From contig NZ_CAMLIG010000022.1 of NCBI RefSeq assembly GCF_946480185.1, positions 7,666 to 71,665 on the forward strand: DNA of 64,000 nucleotides. The letters are read 5' to 3'. Shown here piece by piece: positions 53,246 through 62,330 of this stretch (its first letter is position 1; each line of letters begins with the position of its first letter). The stretch comes from an uncultured Pedobacter sp. Its GTDB lineage: Bacteria > Bacteroidota > Bacteroidia > Sphingobacteriales > Sphingobacteriaceae. The notes under the pieces were generated by a model. The model was not told the DNA's origin and made no database searches. It was given only the letters and a program-made list of their open reading frames with translations. Both the position numbers and the translations under genes were made by a program.

Positions 53246-53601
53246 TTATTATTTAATTTTCGATTAGCGTATAATGTGATAAATTGAAACTAAATTAAGT
53301 TTTAATTCGGTAAATGACCTATTTTTTCTAATGTAAATATGATTATTGTACAAATCATTAGCTGTTTTTAAGAAGTTTGTCTTGATAATAAACCTCTATT
53401 TCTTGGTCTTTTCAAACAAATTAAGTTGCTTAAACGTATGATGTATGCTAGTTAATTGTATATAAAACCAATTTGGTTTAAATAGGTGTAACAATTTTAC
53501 GTGTTTAAACTTTTTTTCGTAAAATTTTAGCAATAGTAATGAACAGTCAAAATAAAGTTTAATTTTTGTAGTTATTAGTCCATAAAATACCGTTTTACAT
53601 T
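53246..53601. other. 356-bp AT-rich divergent promoter region
   Basis: It lies between the permease (minus) and the subtilase (plus). A near match to the -7 box, one base out, is at 53560-53568, about 35 bp before the subtilase ATG. I see no gene, hairpin or repeat of note. Confidence 0.4.
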
Positions 53602-55209
53602 ATGAAATTTAACAAACTGAGACTCCTTTTGTCTCTACTCTTCTTTTTCACTGCATCAAACATAATTTTAGCTCAAGAAACATCCATAAGACGTAATTGG
53701 CAAAATTTAGATTATGCTAGGGATTCGGTTATGGGTATAAGTGTTGACAAAGCTTATGCGGAAATTTTAAAGGGCAAAAAATCAACTCCTATAATTATAG
53801 CCGTGTTAGATGGAGGTGTAGATATAAATCACGAAGACTTAAAACGGATAATTTACAAAGACAAAAAGGAGAGAATTAACGGTAAAGATGATGACCATAA
53901 TGGTTACATTGACGATGTATACGGCTGGAATTTTTTAGGGAACGGTAGTAAAGACATCAATTATGAGACTTTAGAGCTGGTTAGACAAATCCGAAAACTG
54001 GAAAGGAAATTTTCGGGATCAGAGATGGACAGCACTTTACTGGCAAATAATCCTGATTATAAAAAGTTGCTTCTAATGGAGGCGGATTATCAAAAGCAAT
54101 ACGCAGAAGCGTCGAATACATTTTCCGGAATAGCTGGTTTTAAGGATGTTTTGGAAGAAATGGAAGTTAAAATTGGTAAAGACTCACTGAATCTACAGGG
54201 ATTCACAGATTTTAAACCGGTTGATCCGCGAGAAGCGCAAGTAAAAAGTGTTGTGCTAAATGTTTTGAAAGAAGGAAAGATGGATTATCCAACTTTTAAA
54301 GCTACAGAAATAGATGACGCTTATGATCATTATTACCAGAAATTAAATTACAATTTAAACATCAATTATTATCCGAGAGCAGAAATAAGATTAAACGACC
54401 GGACACAGTTTTACGGAAATAACGATGTTACCGGTCCCGATGCTTTACATGGAACTCACGTTGCAGGTATTATTGCGGCTGATAGGAAAAATAAAATAGG
54501 CATTAAAGGCATTGCCGATAATGTGAAAATCATGAGTGTTCGCACAGTTCCTAACGGCGATGAGCGAGATAATGATGTTGCTAATGCAATTAGGTATGCT
54601 ACTGATAACGGAGCTAAAATTATTAATATGAGTTTCGGGAAGTCTTACTCAGACAATAAAAAACTGGTTGACGATGCGGTTAAATATGCAGTTTCTAAAG
54701 ATGTATTAATGATCCACGCCGCTGGAAACGATAATCATAACCTTGATACAGATAAAAATTTCCCCAACCCAGTTTATGAAGATGGGAGTGGAGTTGCTTC
54801 TTCGTGGATAGAAGTTGGTGCATCTGGACCAGTAAATGATGAATCTTTAAAAGCAGATTTTTCTAACTATGGTAAAACCGCAGTTGATGTTTTTGCGCCA
54901 GGTGTCGAAATTTATTCCACTACACCAAACTCAACCTATCAATCTTTAGATGGCACAAGTATGGCATCTCCAGTAGTAAGTGGTATTGCGGCGTTAATAC
55001 GTTGCTATTATCCCAAATTGACGGCTAACCAAGTAAAAAAAATCATCATGGATTCTAGCGTAAAAATCAATCACCCTGTTTCGGTTTTAGTGGATAAAAA
55101 GCCTACCGAAATTAGTTTTTCTGATCTGTGCATCAGTGGGGGTATTGCCAATGCGTATAATGCTTTAAAAATGGCAGATGATATTGCCAAAGGGAATTCA
55201 ATAAAATAA
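53602..55209 (+). CDS. S8 family (subtilisin-like) secreted serine protease
   Basis: This 535-residue protein has a signal peptide ending IILAQ (about 25). The catalytic triad is Asp70 (AVLDGGVDINHEDL), His283 (HGTHVAGIIA) and Ser453 (DGTSMASPVVSG), with the oxyanion Asn376 (AAGNDN). An insertion of about 165 residues, largely helical and charged, separates the Asp and His motifs, far longer than in classical subtilisins. No T9SS C-terminal sorting domain is visible, so it is probably periplasmic or retained on the cell. There is no inhibitor-type prodomain of usual size. Confidence 0.92.
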   Translation: MKFNKLRLLLSLLFFFTASNIILAQETSIRRNWQNLDYARDSVMGISVDKAYAEILKGKKSTPIIIAVLDGGVDINHEDLKRIIYKDKKERINGKDDDHNGYIDDVYGWNFLGNGSKDINYETLELVRQIRKLERKFSGSEMDSTLLANNPDYKKLLLMEADYQKQYAEASNTFSGIAGFKDVLEEMEVKIGKDSLNLQGFTDFKPVDPREAQVKSVVLNVLKEGKMDYPTFKATEIDDAYDHYYQKLNYNLNINYYPRAEIRLNDRTQFYGNNDVTGPDALHGTHVAGIIAADRKNKIGIKGIADNVKIMSVRTVPNGDERDNDVANAIRYATDNGAKIINMSFGKSYSDNKKLVDDAVKYAVSKDVLMIHAAGNDNHNLDTDKNFPNPVYEDGSGVASSWIEVGASGPVNDESLKADFSNYGKTAVDVFAPGVEIYSTTPNSTYQSLDGTSMASPVVSGIAALIRCYYPKLTANQVKKIIMDSSVKINHPVSVLVDKKPTEISFSDLCISGGIANAYNALKMADDIAKGNSIK

Positions 55210-55222
55210 TTATTCTGTGGTC

Positions 55223-55295
55223 GGTGTTATCACTGCACCACATGTGAAGCAGAGACGGGGGAAGAAACTGGAAGCGGTTGGTGATAACACCAACC
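55223..55295. repeat. GGTGTTATCAC inverted repeat with nested hairpin
   Basis: GGTGTTATCAC (55223-55233) pairs with GTGATAACACC (55281-55291). The right side also forms its own perfect hairpin GGTTGGTG/CACCAACC (55276-55283 with 55288-55295, 4-nt loop), so two alternative folds are possible. Its role is unknown. Confidence 0.5.
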
Positions 55296-55355
55296 TCAAG
55301 AGAAATATGTCTAAAGGAATCTCAGTCCAGTAAAATGAGTAATTGTGATTTAGGA

Positions 55356-55381
55356 AGCCCGTTTAACAGCGGGCTTTTTTA
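55356..55381 (+). terminator. Rho-independent terminator
   Basis: AGCCCG (55356-55361) pairs with CGGGCT (55370-55375) and is followed by a T-run. It lies about 150 bp after the subtilase stop and before the SDR gene. Confidence 0.75.
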
Positions 55382-55485
55382 TTGGGAACGGTTGCGTAGT
55401 TTTCTGCCTAGAAATCGATTTTTAACATAATTTTTCTTCAATTTTAACCCCATCATAACCAATTTTAATAATTAAGACTAATAAT

Positions 55486-56307
55486 ATGGAAAATACAGAC
55501 CTGTTTAGCTTAGCAGGAAAAGTAGTAGTAGTTACCGGTGGCACTGGCGTTTTAGGTGAATCTTTTGTAAAAGCAATTGCAGCAGCAGGCGCAAGTGTAG
55601 CTATTTTGGGCAGAAACAAAGAAGTTGCGGCACAAAGAGCTAATGAAATTAACGCAACTGGTGGTAAAGCACTTGCCGTTGTTGCTGATGTTTTGGATGA
55701 AGCTTCTTTAGTAAAAGCAAAAGAAGAAATCCTGTCAACTTTTGGCAAAATTGATGGATTGGTAAACGGAGCCGGTGGAAATATGCCGGGCGCAGTTGTT
55801 GAGCCAAGCGCATCGGTTTTCTCTTTAGATATTGATGCTTTAACCAAAGTAATGAACTTAAACCTTTTCGGAACCATTTTGCCCACTCAGGTTTTTGGCG
55901 AAGAGATTGCAAAAAATGGAGGAGGCAGCATTGTTAATATTTCTTCAATGGCGTCTCAAAGGTCAATTACAAAAGTATTAGGTTATACTGTTGCTAAATG
56001 TGCAATTGACGGCTATACCAAATGGTTTGCAGTGGAGCTGGCCAACCGTTACGGCGACAAAATTAGAATGAACGCCATTGCACCGGGTTTCTTTTTAACC
56101 GAGCAAAACAGAACTTTATTGACCAATGAAGACGGTAGCTTTAAAGAAAGAGGGAAATTGGTAGTTAAACATACGCCATTCAGTAGATTCGGCACACCAC
56201 AAGAGCTAGAAGGCGCTTTAATTTGGTTATTAAGCGATGGTTCTAAATTTGTAACCGGAAGTGTAGTAAACGTTGATGGTGGTTTTGCTGTATTTAGCGG
56301 AGTTTAG
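55486..56307 (+). CDS. SDR-family oxidoreductase, probable D-mannonate (fructuronate) reductase
   Basis: This 273-residue classical SDR has the cofactor motif VTGGTGVLGES (17-27), the NGAGG motif, a catalytic Ser in NISSMAS (153/154) and YxxxK at Tyr167-Lys171. The C-terminal TGSVVNVDGGFAVFSGV matches the group of SDRs annotated as D-mannonate oxidoreductase. With uxuA next to it, I infer interconversion of fructuronate and mannonate, the job of UxuB elsewhere. UxuB itself belongs to a different, long-chain family. The gene has its own upstream terminator. Confidence 0.85.
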   Translation: MENTDLFSLAGKVVVVTGGTGVLGESFVKAIAAAGASVAILGRNKEVAAQRANEINATGGKALAVVADVLDEASLVKAKEEILSTFGKIDGLVNGAGGNMPGAVVEPSASVFSLDIDALTKVMNLNLFGTILPTQVFGEEIAKNGGGSIVNISSMASQRSITKVLGYTVAKCAIDGYTKWFAVELANRYGDKIRMNAIAPGFFLTEQNRTLLTNEDGSFKERGKLVVKHTPFSRFGTPQELEGALIWLLSDGSKFVTGSVVNVDGGFAVFSGV

Positions 56308-56311
56308 TTTA

Positions 56312-56480
56312 AGAAATGAGATGTGAGATTTGAGAAATAAGACGTGAGAGCCTGTATTTTGGCTTATTGAGTTCATTAGTAAGTAGTAAATAGTCCAGTA
56401 GGCAATCTTCACTCATTCAAAATTCACTCATTCTATCATTAATCAAATTCACCCAAAATTCATTCATTCAATCATTATTA
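56312..56480. repeat. Short TGAGA and TCATTCA repeats between the SDR gene and uxuA
   Basis: 56312-56350 contains GAGATGTGAGA-type words that recur at 62076-62110. 56400-56480 contains ATTCACTCATTC/ATTCATTCA words like those at 42720-42822. Both are non-coding. Confidence 0.5.
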
Positions 56481-56484
56481 TAAA

Positions 56485-57657
56485 ATGAGTAATTACCAAA
56501 TGATACCAACAATGCGTTGGTACGGTCCAAAAGATCCCGTAAAATTAAGTGATATATTACAGGCGGGCTGTAAAGGCGTAGTTTCTGCTTTGCACCAAAT
56601 TCCAAACGGACAAGTATGGACAGTTGCCGATATTAAAGAAAGACAACAAATCATTGCTGATGCAGGTTTAATTTGGAACGTGGTAGAAAGCGTACCTGTC
56701 TCCGAAGCTATAAAAACTCGCACAGGAAACTTTGAACTCCATATAGAAAACTACAAGCAAAGCTTAATTAATTTAGCAAGCTGTGGTATTTATGTGGTTA
56801 CCTATAACTTTATGCCTGTTTTAGACTGGACGCGTACCGACTTAGAATTTACAGTTGCAGATGGCTCTAAAGCTTTAAAGTTCGAGAAAGCCGCTTTTGT
56901 TGCTTTTGATCTGTTTATCCTAAAAAGAAAAAACGCCGAAAAAGATTATACTCCAGATGAAATTGCAAGAGCAAAAGCTCGTTTTGAGGGCATGACTGAT
57001 AATGAAAAGCAGGTATTGCAACGGAATATAATTGCCGGTTTGCCCGGAAGTGAGGAAAGCTTCACGATAGAAAAATTTCAGGACGCATTAAATCCTTATG
57101 CAAATATTGATGCAACACAGCTTCGTAAAAACCTAGTCTCTTTTTTAAAAGCGGTAATTCCGATTGCCGAGGCAAATGGAATACAATTGGTGATCCACCC
57201 GGACGACCCTCCTTATGCAATTTTAGGTTTGCCACGCGTGGTAAGTACAGCAGATGATATCAGTTATTTAGTAAAAGAAGTGCCGTCTTTAAGCAATGGA
57301 TTATGTTTTTGTACAGGTTCTTTTGGTGTGCGGGCTGATAATGATTTGCCAGCTATGGTAAAACAATTTGGCGAGCGTATCAATTTTCTGCATTTAAGAA
57401 GTACCCGAAGAAATGAATTTGGCGATTTTTATGAGGATAATCATTTAGAAGGTAACGTAGATATGTTTGCTGTTGTTAAAGAGGTAGTGCATTTAATGCA
57501 AGAACGAAAAGTTAGTATTCCGATGCGTCCAGATCATGGTCACCAAATGTTGGATGATCTAAACAAAAAAACTAACCCTGGTTATTCTGGTATTGGTAGG
57601 TTACGTGGCTTAGCAGAACTGAGAGGGTTGGAGTTAGGGATTTCCAGATCTTTATAG
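56485..57657 (+). CDS. uxuA: Mannonate dehydratase
   Basis: UxuA (390 residues) dehydrates D-mannonate to 2-keto-3-deoxygluconate in hexuronate breakdown. The start [21 protein letters not shown], then [51 protein letters not shown] and [12 protein letters not shown] are all family signatures, including the metal-binding His/Cys/Asp positions. It follows the SDR gene after 177 bp of repeats and ends before a strong terminator at 57736-57772. Confidence 0.96.
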   Translation: MSNYQMIPTMRWYGPKDPVKLSDILQAGCKGVVSALHQIPNGQVWTVADIKERQQIIADAGLIWNVVESVPVSEAIKTRTGNFELHIENYKQSLINLASCGIYVVTYNFMPVLDWTRTDLEFTVADGSKALKFEKAAFVAFDLFILKRKNAEKDYTPDEIARAKARFEGMTDNEKQVLQRNIIAGLPGSEESFTIEKFQDALNPYANIDATQLRKNLVSFLKAVIPIAEANGIQLVIHPDDPPYAILGLPRVVSTADDISYLVKEVPSLSNGLCFCTGSFGVRADNDLPAMVKQFGERINFLHLRSTRRNEFGDFYEDNHLEGNVDMFAVVKEVVHLMQERKVSIPMRPDHGHQMLDDLNKKTNPGYSGIGRLRGLAELRGLELGISRSL

Positions 57658-57735
57658 GTTTTTACCGGGTATAAACATTCGATTGCATAAAAATTAAGTA
57701 GAATATTAATTTTTTTTAGAGTAGTGTTTTTACGG

Positions 57736-57772
57736 TCCCAAATAATTGTTTATCAATTATTTGGGATTTTTT
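57736..57772 (+). terminator. Rho-independent terminator of uxuA
   Basis: A perfect 13-bp stem (57736-57748 with 57754-57766, 5-nt loop) is followed by six T. Confidence 0.85.
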
Positions 57773-57955
57773 ATTTGCGTGTTTTTTTTAATAAAAGCCT
57801 AAAATTATTTTTCACTTATTGTAAAAAATACACACCGTATTAATTTTATTTTGCATATTAGCTTTCACAATTCAAATTGGAAACTTAAAAACTACTTAAG
57901 TTTTCTTTTAGAACCGAACGAAATTGAATAAAAACCTAACCCAATTTAAAAATTA

Positions 57956-59653
57956 ATGAAAACACTTTCAACAGCGGATTACATTGTATTCCTTGTCTAT
58001 TTTGTGATCGTAGCATCCTACGGAATATGGATCTACAGAAAGAAAAGGAGTGCTAAAAGCGATTCTAAAGATTATTTCTTAGCAGAAGGTTCACTTACAT
58101 GGTGGGCAATCGGAGCATCCTTAATTGCTTCCAACATTTCAGCAGAGCAGTTCATCGGGATGAGCGGGTCAGGTTTCCAAATGGGGCTGGCAATCTCTAC
58201 TTACGAATGGATGGCATCAATTACCTTAGTTGTAGTAGCTGTGTTCTTTATTCCAGTTTATTTAAAGAACAAAATTTTCACCATGCCTCAGTTCCTTCAC
58301 CAAAGGTATAACGGTACCGTGGCAATGATTATGGCTATTTTCTGGCTGTTCTTATACATCGTGGTAAACTTGTTGTCCATCCTTTATTTAGGGGCGGTAG
58401 CTGTAAGTGGTATTTCCGGGTTTAATATTTTTGCCTGTATCATTTTCCTTGCGGTATTTGCTATTATTATCACATTAGGCGGTATGAAGGTAATCGGTTA
58501 TACAGATGTAATTCAAGTGTTCTTCTTAATATTAGGAGGTTTGGTTGCGACTTATATCGGTCTTCAGTACATCAGTGATTTATCTGGTGAAACAGGAATT
58601 ACAAAAGGTTTCCACGTTTTATATACCGAAGCGAACGATCACTTCCACATGATTTTTGATAAGAGCAATCCAAATTATATGGATTTGCCGGGTTTAACGG
58701 TATTGCTTGGCGGTATGTGGATTGTGAACTTAAACTATTGGGGATGTAACCAATACATTACTCAAAGAGCTTTAGGAGCAGATTTGCCTACTGCTAGAGC
58801 GGGTATTTTATTCGCGGCTTTCTTAAAATTATTAATGCCAGTTATTGTTGTTTTACCGGGTATCGCAGCTTATTATCTTTACCAAAAAGGAATGTTCCAA
58901 CATGAAATGCTGGATTCAAAAGGTATTTTGGATGTGAATAAAGCTTACCCATCGCTTTTAAATTTACTTCCTGTAGGGATGAAAGGACTTTCTTTTGCGG
59001 CTTTAACAGCAGCAATTGTGGCATCTTTGGCAAGTAAGGCAAACAGTATTGCAACTATCTTTACCTTGGATATTTATAAAAAATCTATTAATCCACAAGC
59101 TAGTGAGGAAAAATTAGTGATTTACGGAAAAGGAACTGTAATTGTAGCGATGATTATGGGTGTGGTTTTATCTTTAATTATTGGTGATAAATTAATGGGA
59201 GAAGGTAAACAAGGATTTCAATACATTCAGGAATACACTGGTTTCGTTTCTCCAGGTATCTTTGCCATGTTTATCTTGGGCTTCTTCTGGAAAAAAGCAT
59301 CTTCAAATGCGGCAATGTTTGCAACAATTGGAGGTTTCATATTCTCAATCATCCTAAAATTCTTGCCGTTATATGCAAATTTAGAATTCCTTTCTTCAAC
59401 CGGTTTCTCGAAGTTAGTTAAGCAGGCAGACGGTACTTCTGTATTTGAAATTCCTTTCTTGGATAGAATGGGGTTTGTATTTGTACTTTGTATAGTAGGT
59501 ATGTATTTAATTAGCTGGTATGACCACAAGCGTGGCGTTAAAACAAACGGTTTAGAAGTAGATGCTTCAATGTTTGTTCCTAGGAAATCATTTACAATTG
59601 GAGCACTTTTAATTATAGCAATTCTAACTACTTTATATACTGTCTTCTGGTAG
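57956..59653 (+). CDS. Sodium:solute symporter (SSS family, sugar-type)
   Basis: This 565-residue inner-membrane protein with about 14 helices fits the SGLT-like branch of SSS. It shows DYFLAEGSLTWWAIGASLIASNISAEQFIGMSGSGF, ITLGGMKVIGYTDVIQVFFLI, WIVNLNYWGCNQYITQRAL and AAIVASLASKANSIATIFTLDIY. The last segment holds the Ser/Thr residues of the Na2 site. Its position next to the SDR and uxuA genes suggests uptake of a hexuronate or related sugar. It is preceded by a 298-bp region with no clear promoter and followed by a 46-bp palindromic terminator. Confidence 0.9.
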   Translation: MKTLSTADYIVFLVYFVIVASYGIWIYRKKRSAKSDSKDYFLAEGSLTWWAIGASLIASNISAEQFIGMSGSGFQMGLAISTYEWMASITLVVVAVFFIPVYLKNKIFTMPQFLHQRYNGTVAMIMAIFWLFLYIVVNLLSILYLGAVAVSGISGFNIFACIIFLAVFAIIITLGGMKVIGYTDVIQVFFLILGGLVATYIGLQYISDLSGETGITKGFHVLYTEANDHFHMIFDKSNPNYMDLPGLTVLLGGMWIVNLNYWGCNQYITQRALGADLPTARAGILFAAFLKLLMPVIVVLPGIAAYYLYQKGMFQHEMLDSKGILDVNKAYPSLLNLLPVGMKGLSFAALTAAIVASLASKANSIATIFTLDIYKKSINPQASEEKLVIYGKGTVIVAMIMGVVLSLIIGDKLMGEGKQGFQYIQEYTGFVSPGIFAMFILGFFWKKASSNAAMFATIGGFIFSIILKFLPLYANLEFLSSTGFSKLVKQADGTSVFEIPFLDRMGFVFVLCIVGMYLISWYDHKRGVKTNGLEVDASMFVPRKSFTIGALLIIAILTTLYTVFW

Positions 59654-59669
59654 GTAAAAACTTTCCAGA

Positions 59670-59715
59670 AACAAAAAAGATCCCCGGAAGATATCTTCCG
59701 GGGATCTTTTTTGTT
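59670..59715. terminator. 46-bp perfect palindrome, bidirectional terminator
   Basis: Positions 59670-59692 and 59693-59715 are exact complements, including A6 and T6 at the outer parts. It separates the symporter from the convergent phosphoribosyltransferase gene. Confidence 0.8.
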
Positions 59716-59751
59716 CTAATGAACTATTTCTAGCTGAATAACAGAAGGAAT

Positions 59752-60261
59752 CTAGCTCAAATAAACTCCGTCTTCTTTTCCATTTTCGTTAAGTATAACA
59801 GAAACGTGTTCTTTTAAAACCGTAGAAAGCTCTAAACCTACAAAATCCGTAGCTACCGGGAAGTTTTTATGGCTTCTGTCAATAAGTACTACTGAGCGCA
59901 GTTTTTTAAGTGGGATATTTAAAAACACTCCCAAACCATAAGCTAAAGTTCGTCCGCTATTTAATACGTCATCTACTAACACAATCACTTTGTTTTTGCA
60001 ATCATCAATAGGAATGTCGGTTGCAGATTCCAGTTTTGAGCTCTCTTTGTTCAGTTCTAGTTTTACAATGGTGACTTTAAGATCAGATATTTCAGAAAGT
60101 ACTTTTTCTAATCTTAGCGCTAAACGATACCCACGAGAAACTACGCCTGCTAAAATAATTTCCTTCTCATCAAAATTATCCTCTAAAATCTGATAAGCAA
60201 TTCGGTTGATTTTTTGTTGTATCTGATGGGGATCTAAAATCAAAATTCTTTTCGAGCTCAT
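59752..60261 (-). CDS. PyrR-like phosphoribosyltransferase
   Basis: This 169-residue type I PRTase has the PRPP loop VIVLVDDVLNSGRTLAYG (VDDVLNSGRT at 96-105) and IILAGVVSRGYRLALRL. It resembles PyrR, which in Gram-positives is a pyr attenuation regulator with uracil PRTase activity; here there is no pyr operon next to it. A plain phosphoribosyltransferase role is equally likely. The ATG at 60261 is the first in frame. Confidence 0.85.
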   Translation of the reverse strand: MSSKRILILDPHQIQQKINRIAYQILEDNFDEKEIILAGVVSRGYRLALRLEKVLSEISDLKVTIVKLELNKESSKLESATDIPIDDCKNKVIVLVDDVLNSGRTLAYGLGVFLNIPLKKLRSVVLIDRSHKNFPVATDFVGLELSTVLKEHVSVILNENGKEDGVYLS

Positions 60262-60379
60262 AATCTGCGTTTATTTTGCTAAAATAAATAATAAAAATGA
60301 AAGGTGTGGTTTTAACAAAGAAGATCTAACTTGTCATTCTTGAAAGAGAGAAAAAATATTGGAAAGCTCAATGTAGATT

Positions 60380-60532
60380 TAACCACATAACGCACAGAGG
60401 TCAGGGAGCTTTTTTTGATGAAGAAGTTTTCTATCAGCTAAACCACCAACTCTGTAAACTTTGTGTCCTCTGCGGTTCAAACTACTCAAGTCTGTAAACT
60501 CCGTGAAAAACGCTGTGCTCTATGTGGTTCAT
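60380..60532. repeat. Tandem and inverted AACCACATA / TCTGTAAACT repeats
   Basis: TCTGTAAACT...GCGGTTC (60451-60477) and TCTGTAAACT...GTGGTTC (60491-60530) are two related copies. AACCACATA at 60381-60389 is inverted relative to TATGTGGTT at 60521-60529. On the minus strand they read as AACC-CA-GA-ACA words, a repeat style seen between genes in several Bacteroidota. Confidence 0.5.
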
Positions 60533-60534
60533 CA

Positions 60535-60566
60535 ATAAAAAAGCCTCGATTAAATAACCGAGGCTT
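60535..60566 (-). terminator. Terminator of asnS
   Basis: On the minus strand AAGCCTCG (60566-60559) pairs with CGAGGCTT (60548-60541) around a 10-nt loop, then T-rich sequence follows. It lies 25 bp beyond the asnS stop. Confidence 0.8.
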
Positions 60567-60590
60567 TCCACAATATAGTATCTCTAAAAC

Positions 60591-62039
60591 TTAAAACTCT
60601 GCGTTTTTCGGGAATCTTGGGAAAGGAATTACGTCTCTAATATTCGTCATACCTGTGACAAAAAGCACTAATCTTTCAAAGCCTAAACCAAAACCGGCGT
60701 GTGGCGCAGTTCCGAATCTGCGGGTATCCAGATACCAATAAAGTTCATCTTGTGGGATGTGCATTTCTTGCATCCGAGTTTGCAATTTATCCAAACGTTC
60801 CTCACGTTGCGAACCACCAACCATTTCTCCAATGCCCGGGAACAAAATATCCATCGCTCTAACCGTTTTTCTGCCTTGCTCATCAGGTTCGTTCATGCGC
60901 ATATAAAATGATTTGATATCCGCAGGATAATCGGTTAAAATCACTGGCTTTTTGAAATGTTTTTCAACCAAATAACGCTCATGTTCCGATTGTAAATCGG
61001 CTCCCCATTCATCAATCAAATATTTGAACTGTTTTTTCTGATTTGGTTTGGAGCGTTTTAAAATTTCGATTGCTTCAGTATAAGTTAAACGTTCGAAACT
61101 GTTTTCTAAACAGAAATTCAGCTTGGTCATCAAATCAAACTCACTTCTTTCATTTTGAGGTTTGTTCTTTTCTTCTTCTGATAAACGGTTTGATAAAAAA
61201 GCTAATTCATCCGGGCAATTATCGATAGCGTATTTGATTACATATTTCAGTAAATCCTCGGCCAAATTCATGTTGTCTTCCAAATCGGCAAAAGCAACTT
61301 CGGGTTCAATCATCCAAAACTCGGCTAGGTGACGTGTGGTATTTGAGTTTTCTGCTCTAAACGTAGGGCCAAAAGTATAAATCTCGCCTAAAGCCATTGC
61401 ACCTAATTCGCCTTCCAGCTGACCAGAAACCGTTAAGTTTGCGGATCTTCCGAAAAAATCTTCTTTAAAATCTACTGTGCCGTCTTCGTTTTTTGGTGTA
61501 TTTTCAAATGGCAAAGTAGTTACCCTAAACATTTCGCCAGCACCTTCGGCATCAGAAGCGGTGATGATTGGCGTATGCAGATAAACAAAACCCCTTTCGT
61601 TAAAAAACTGATGGATTGCGAAAGACAAAGCGTTACGAACTTTAAAAATCGCATTAAAAGTATTGGTACGGAAACGTAAATGAGCGATTTCTCTTAAAAA
61701 TTCCAGACTATGTTTTTTAGGCTGTAAAGGGAATTTCTCTGCATCGCTTTCTCCTAAAATCTCTAAAGAGGTAGCTTTAATCTCGCATTTTTGACCTTTT
61801 CCTAAAGATTCAACCAATTTCCCGGTAGCGCTAATTGCCGCTCCGGTGTTTATTTTCTTTAGAATCTCATCTGGTGTATTTGCAAAATCAACCACAATTT
61901 GCAGATTACCCATGCAAGAACCATCGTTAAGCGCAATAAACTGGTTGTTTCTGAATGTTTTTACCCAGCCCATTACGGTGGTTTCTCTATCAAAATCAGT
62001 TGAAGAAAGTATATCTTTTATTTTTTCTCTTTTAATCAT
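60591..62039 (-). CDS. asnS: Asparaginyl-tRNA synthetase
   Basis: AsnRS (482 residues) is a class IIb enzyme. An N-terminal OB-fold anticodon domain ([22 protein letters not shown]) is followed by the catalytic core: motif 2 [26 protein letters not shown] and motif 3 [15 protein letters not shown]. The Asn type rather than Asp is supported by [20 protein letters not shown] and overall length. It is a single gene with its own terminator. Confidence 0.96.
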   Translation of the reverse strand: MIKREKIKDILSSTDFDRETTVMGWVKTFRNNQFIALNDGSCMGNLQIVVDFANTPDEILKKINTGAAISATGKLVESLGKGQKCEIKATSLEILGESDAEKFPLQPKKHSLEFLREIAHLRFRTNTFNAIFKVRNALSFAIHQFFNERGFVYLHTPIITASDAEGAGEMFRVTTLPFENTPKNEDGTVDFKEDFFGRSANLTVSGQLEGELGAMALGEIYTFGPTFRAENSNTTRHLAEFWMIEPEVAFADLEDNMNLAEDLLKYVIKYAIDNCPDELAFLSNRLSEEEKNKPQNERSEFDLMTKLNFCLENSFERLTYTEAIEILKRSKPNQKKQFKYLIDEWGADLQSEHERYLVEKHFKKPVILTDYPADIKSFYMRMNEPDEQGRKTVRAMDILFPGIGEMVGGSQREERLDKLQTRMQEMHIPQDELYWYLDTRRFGTAPHAGFGLGFERLVLFVTGMTNIRDVIPFPRFPKNAEF

Positions 62040-62230
62040 ATCAGCAAGCTATTTCTTGTGGGCGCTAAAATACGAAAGGGATTTGAGAATTGAGAATTGA
62101 GATGTGAGACCGCTACGTTGTTAGAAGCAAGTAGCAAGAATCAAGACTCAAGATGATTTGCAAATTCGAGGTATAAGAACTTAGATTTGAGGCCACTTTG
62201 CTTTCAGCTATGATATGGCTTACAAACTTT
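62040..62230. other. Repeat-rich spacer between asnS and the minisatellite
   Basis: Contains TTGAGAATTGAGAATTGAGA-like words (62076-62110) and GAGGTATAAG (62169-62178), both shared with other intergenic spacers in this window. No gene is apparent. Confidence 0.45.
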
Positions 62231-62330
62231 CAACCTATTACCTACAACCTATTACCTACAACCTATTACTTACAACGTATTACTTACAACCTATTACTTA
62301 CAACCTATTACTTACAACCTACAACCTATC
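62231..62330. repeat. 14-bp minisatellite at the 3' end of nuoD
   Basis: Six units of CAACCTATTACYTA start at 62231, 62245, 62259, 62273, 62287 and 62301; the fourth has one change (C to G). Two shortened CAACCTA units follow at 62315 and 62322. The nuoD stop codon (62326-62328) lies in the last shortened unit. Confidence 0.85.

Larger units (their letters stand above)
60262..60590. other. 329-bp intergenic region with AACCACA-type repeats
   Basis: It holds the repeats at 60380-60532 and the asnS terminator at 60535-60566. I see no gene. Confidence 0.5.

Noticed and set aside
62231..62330. CRISPR array
   Set aside because: The 14-bp units are contiguous with no spacers and no cas genes are nearby; it is a minisatellite.
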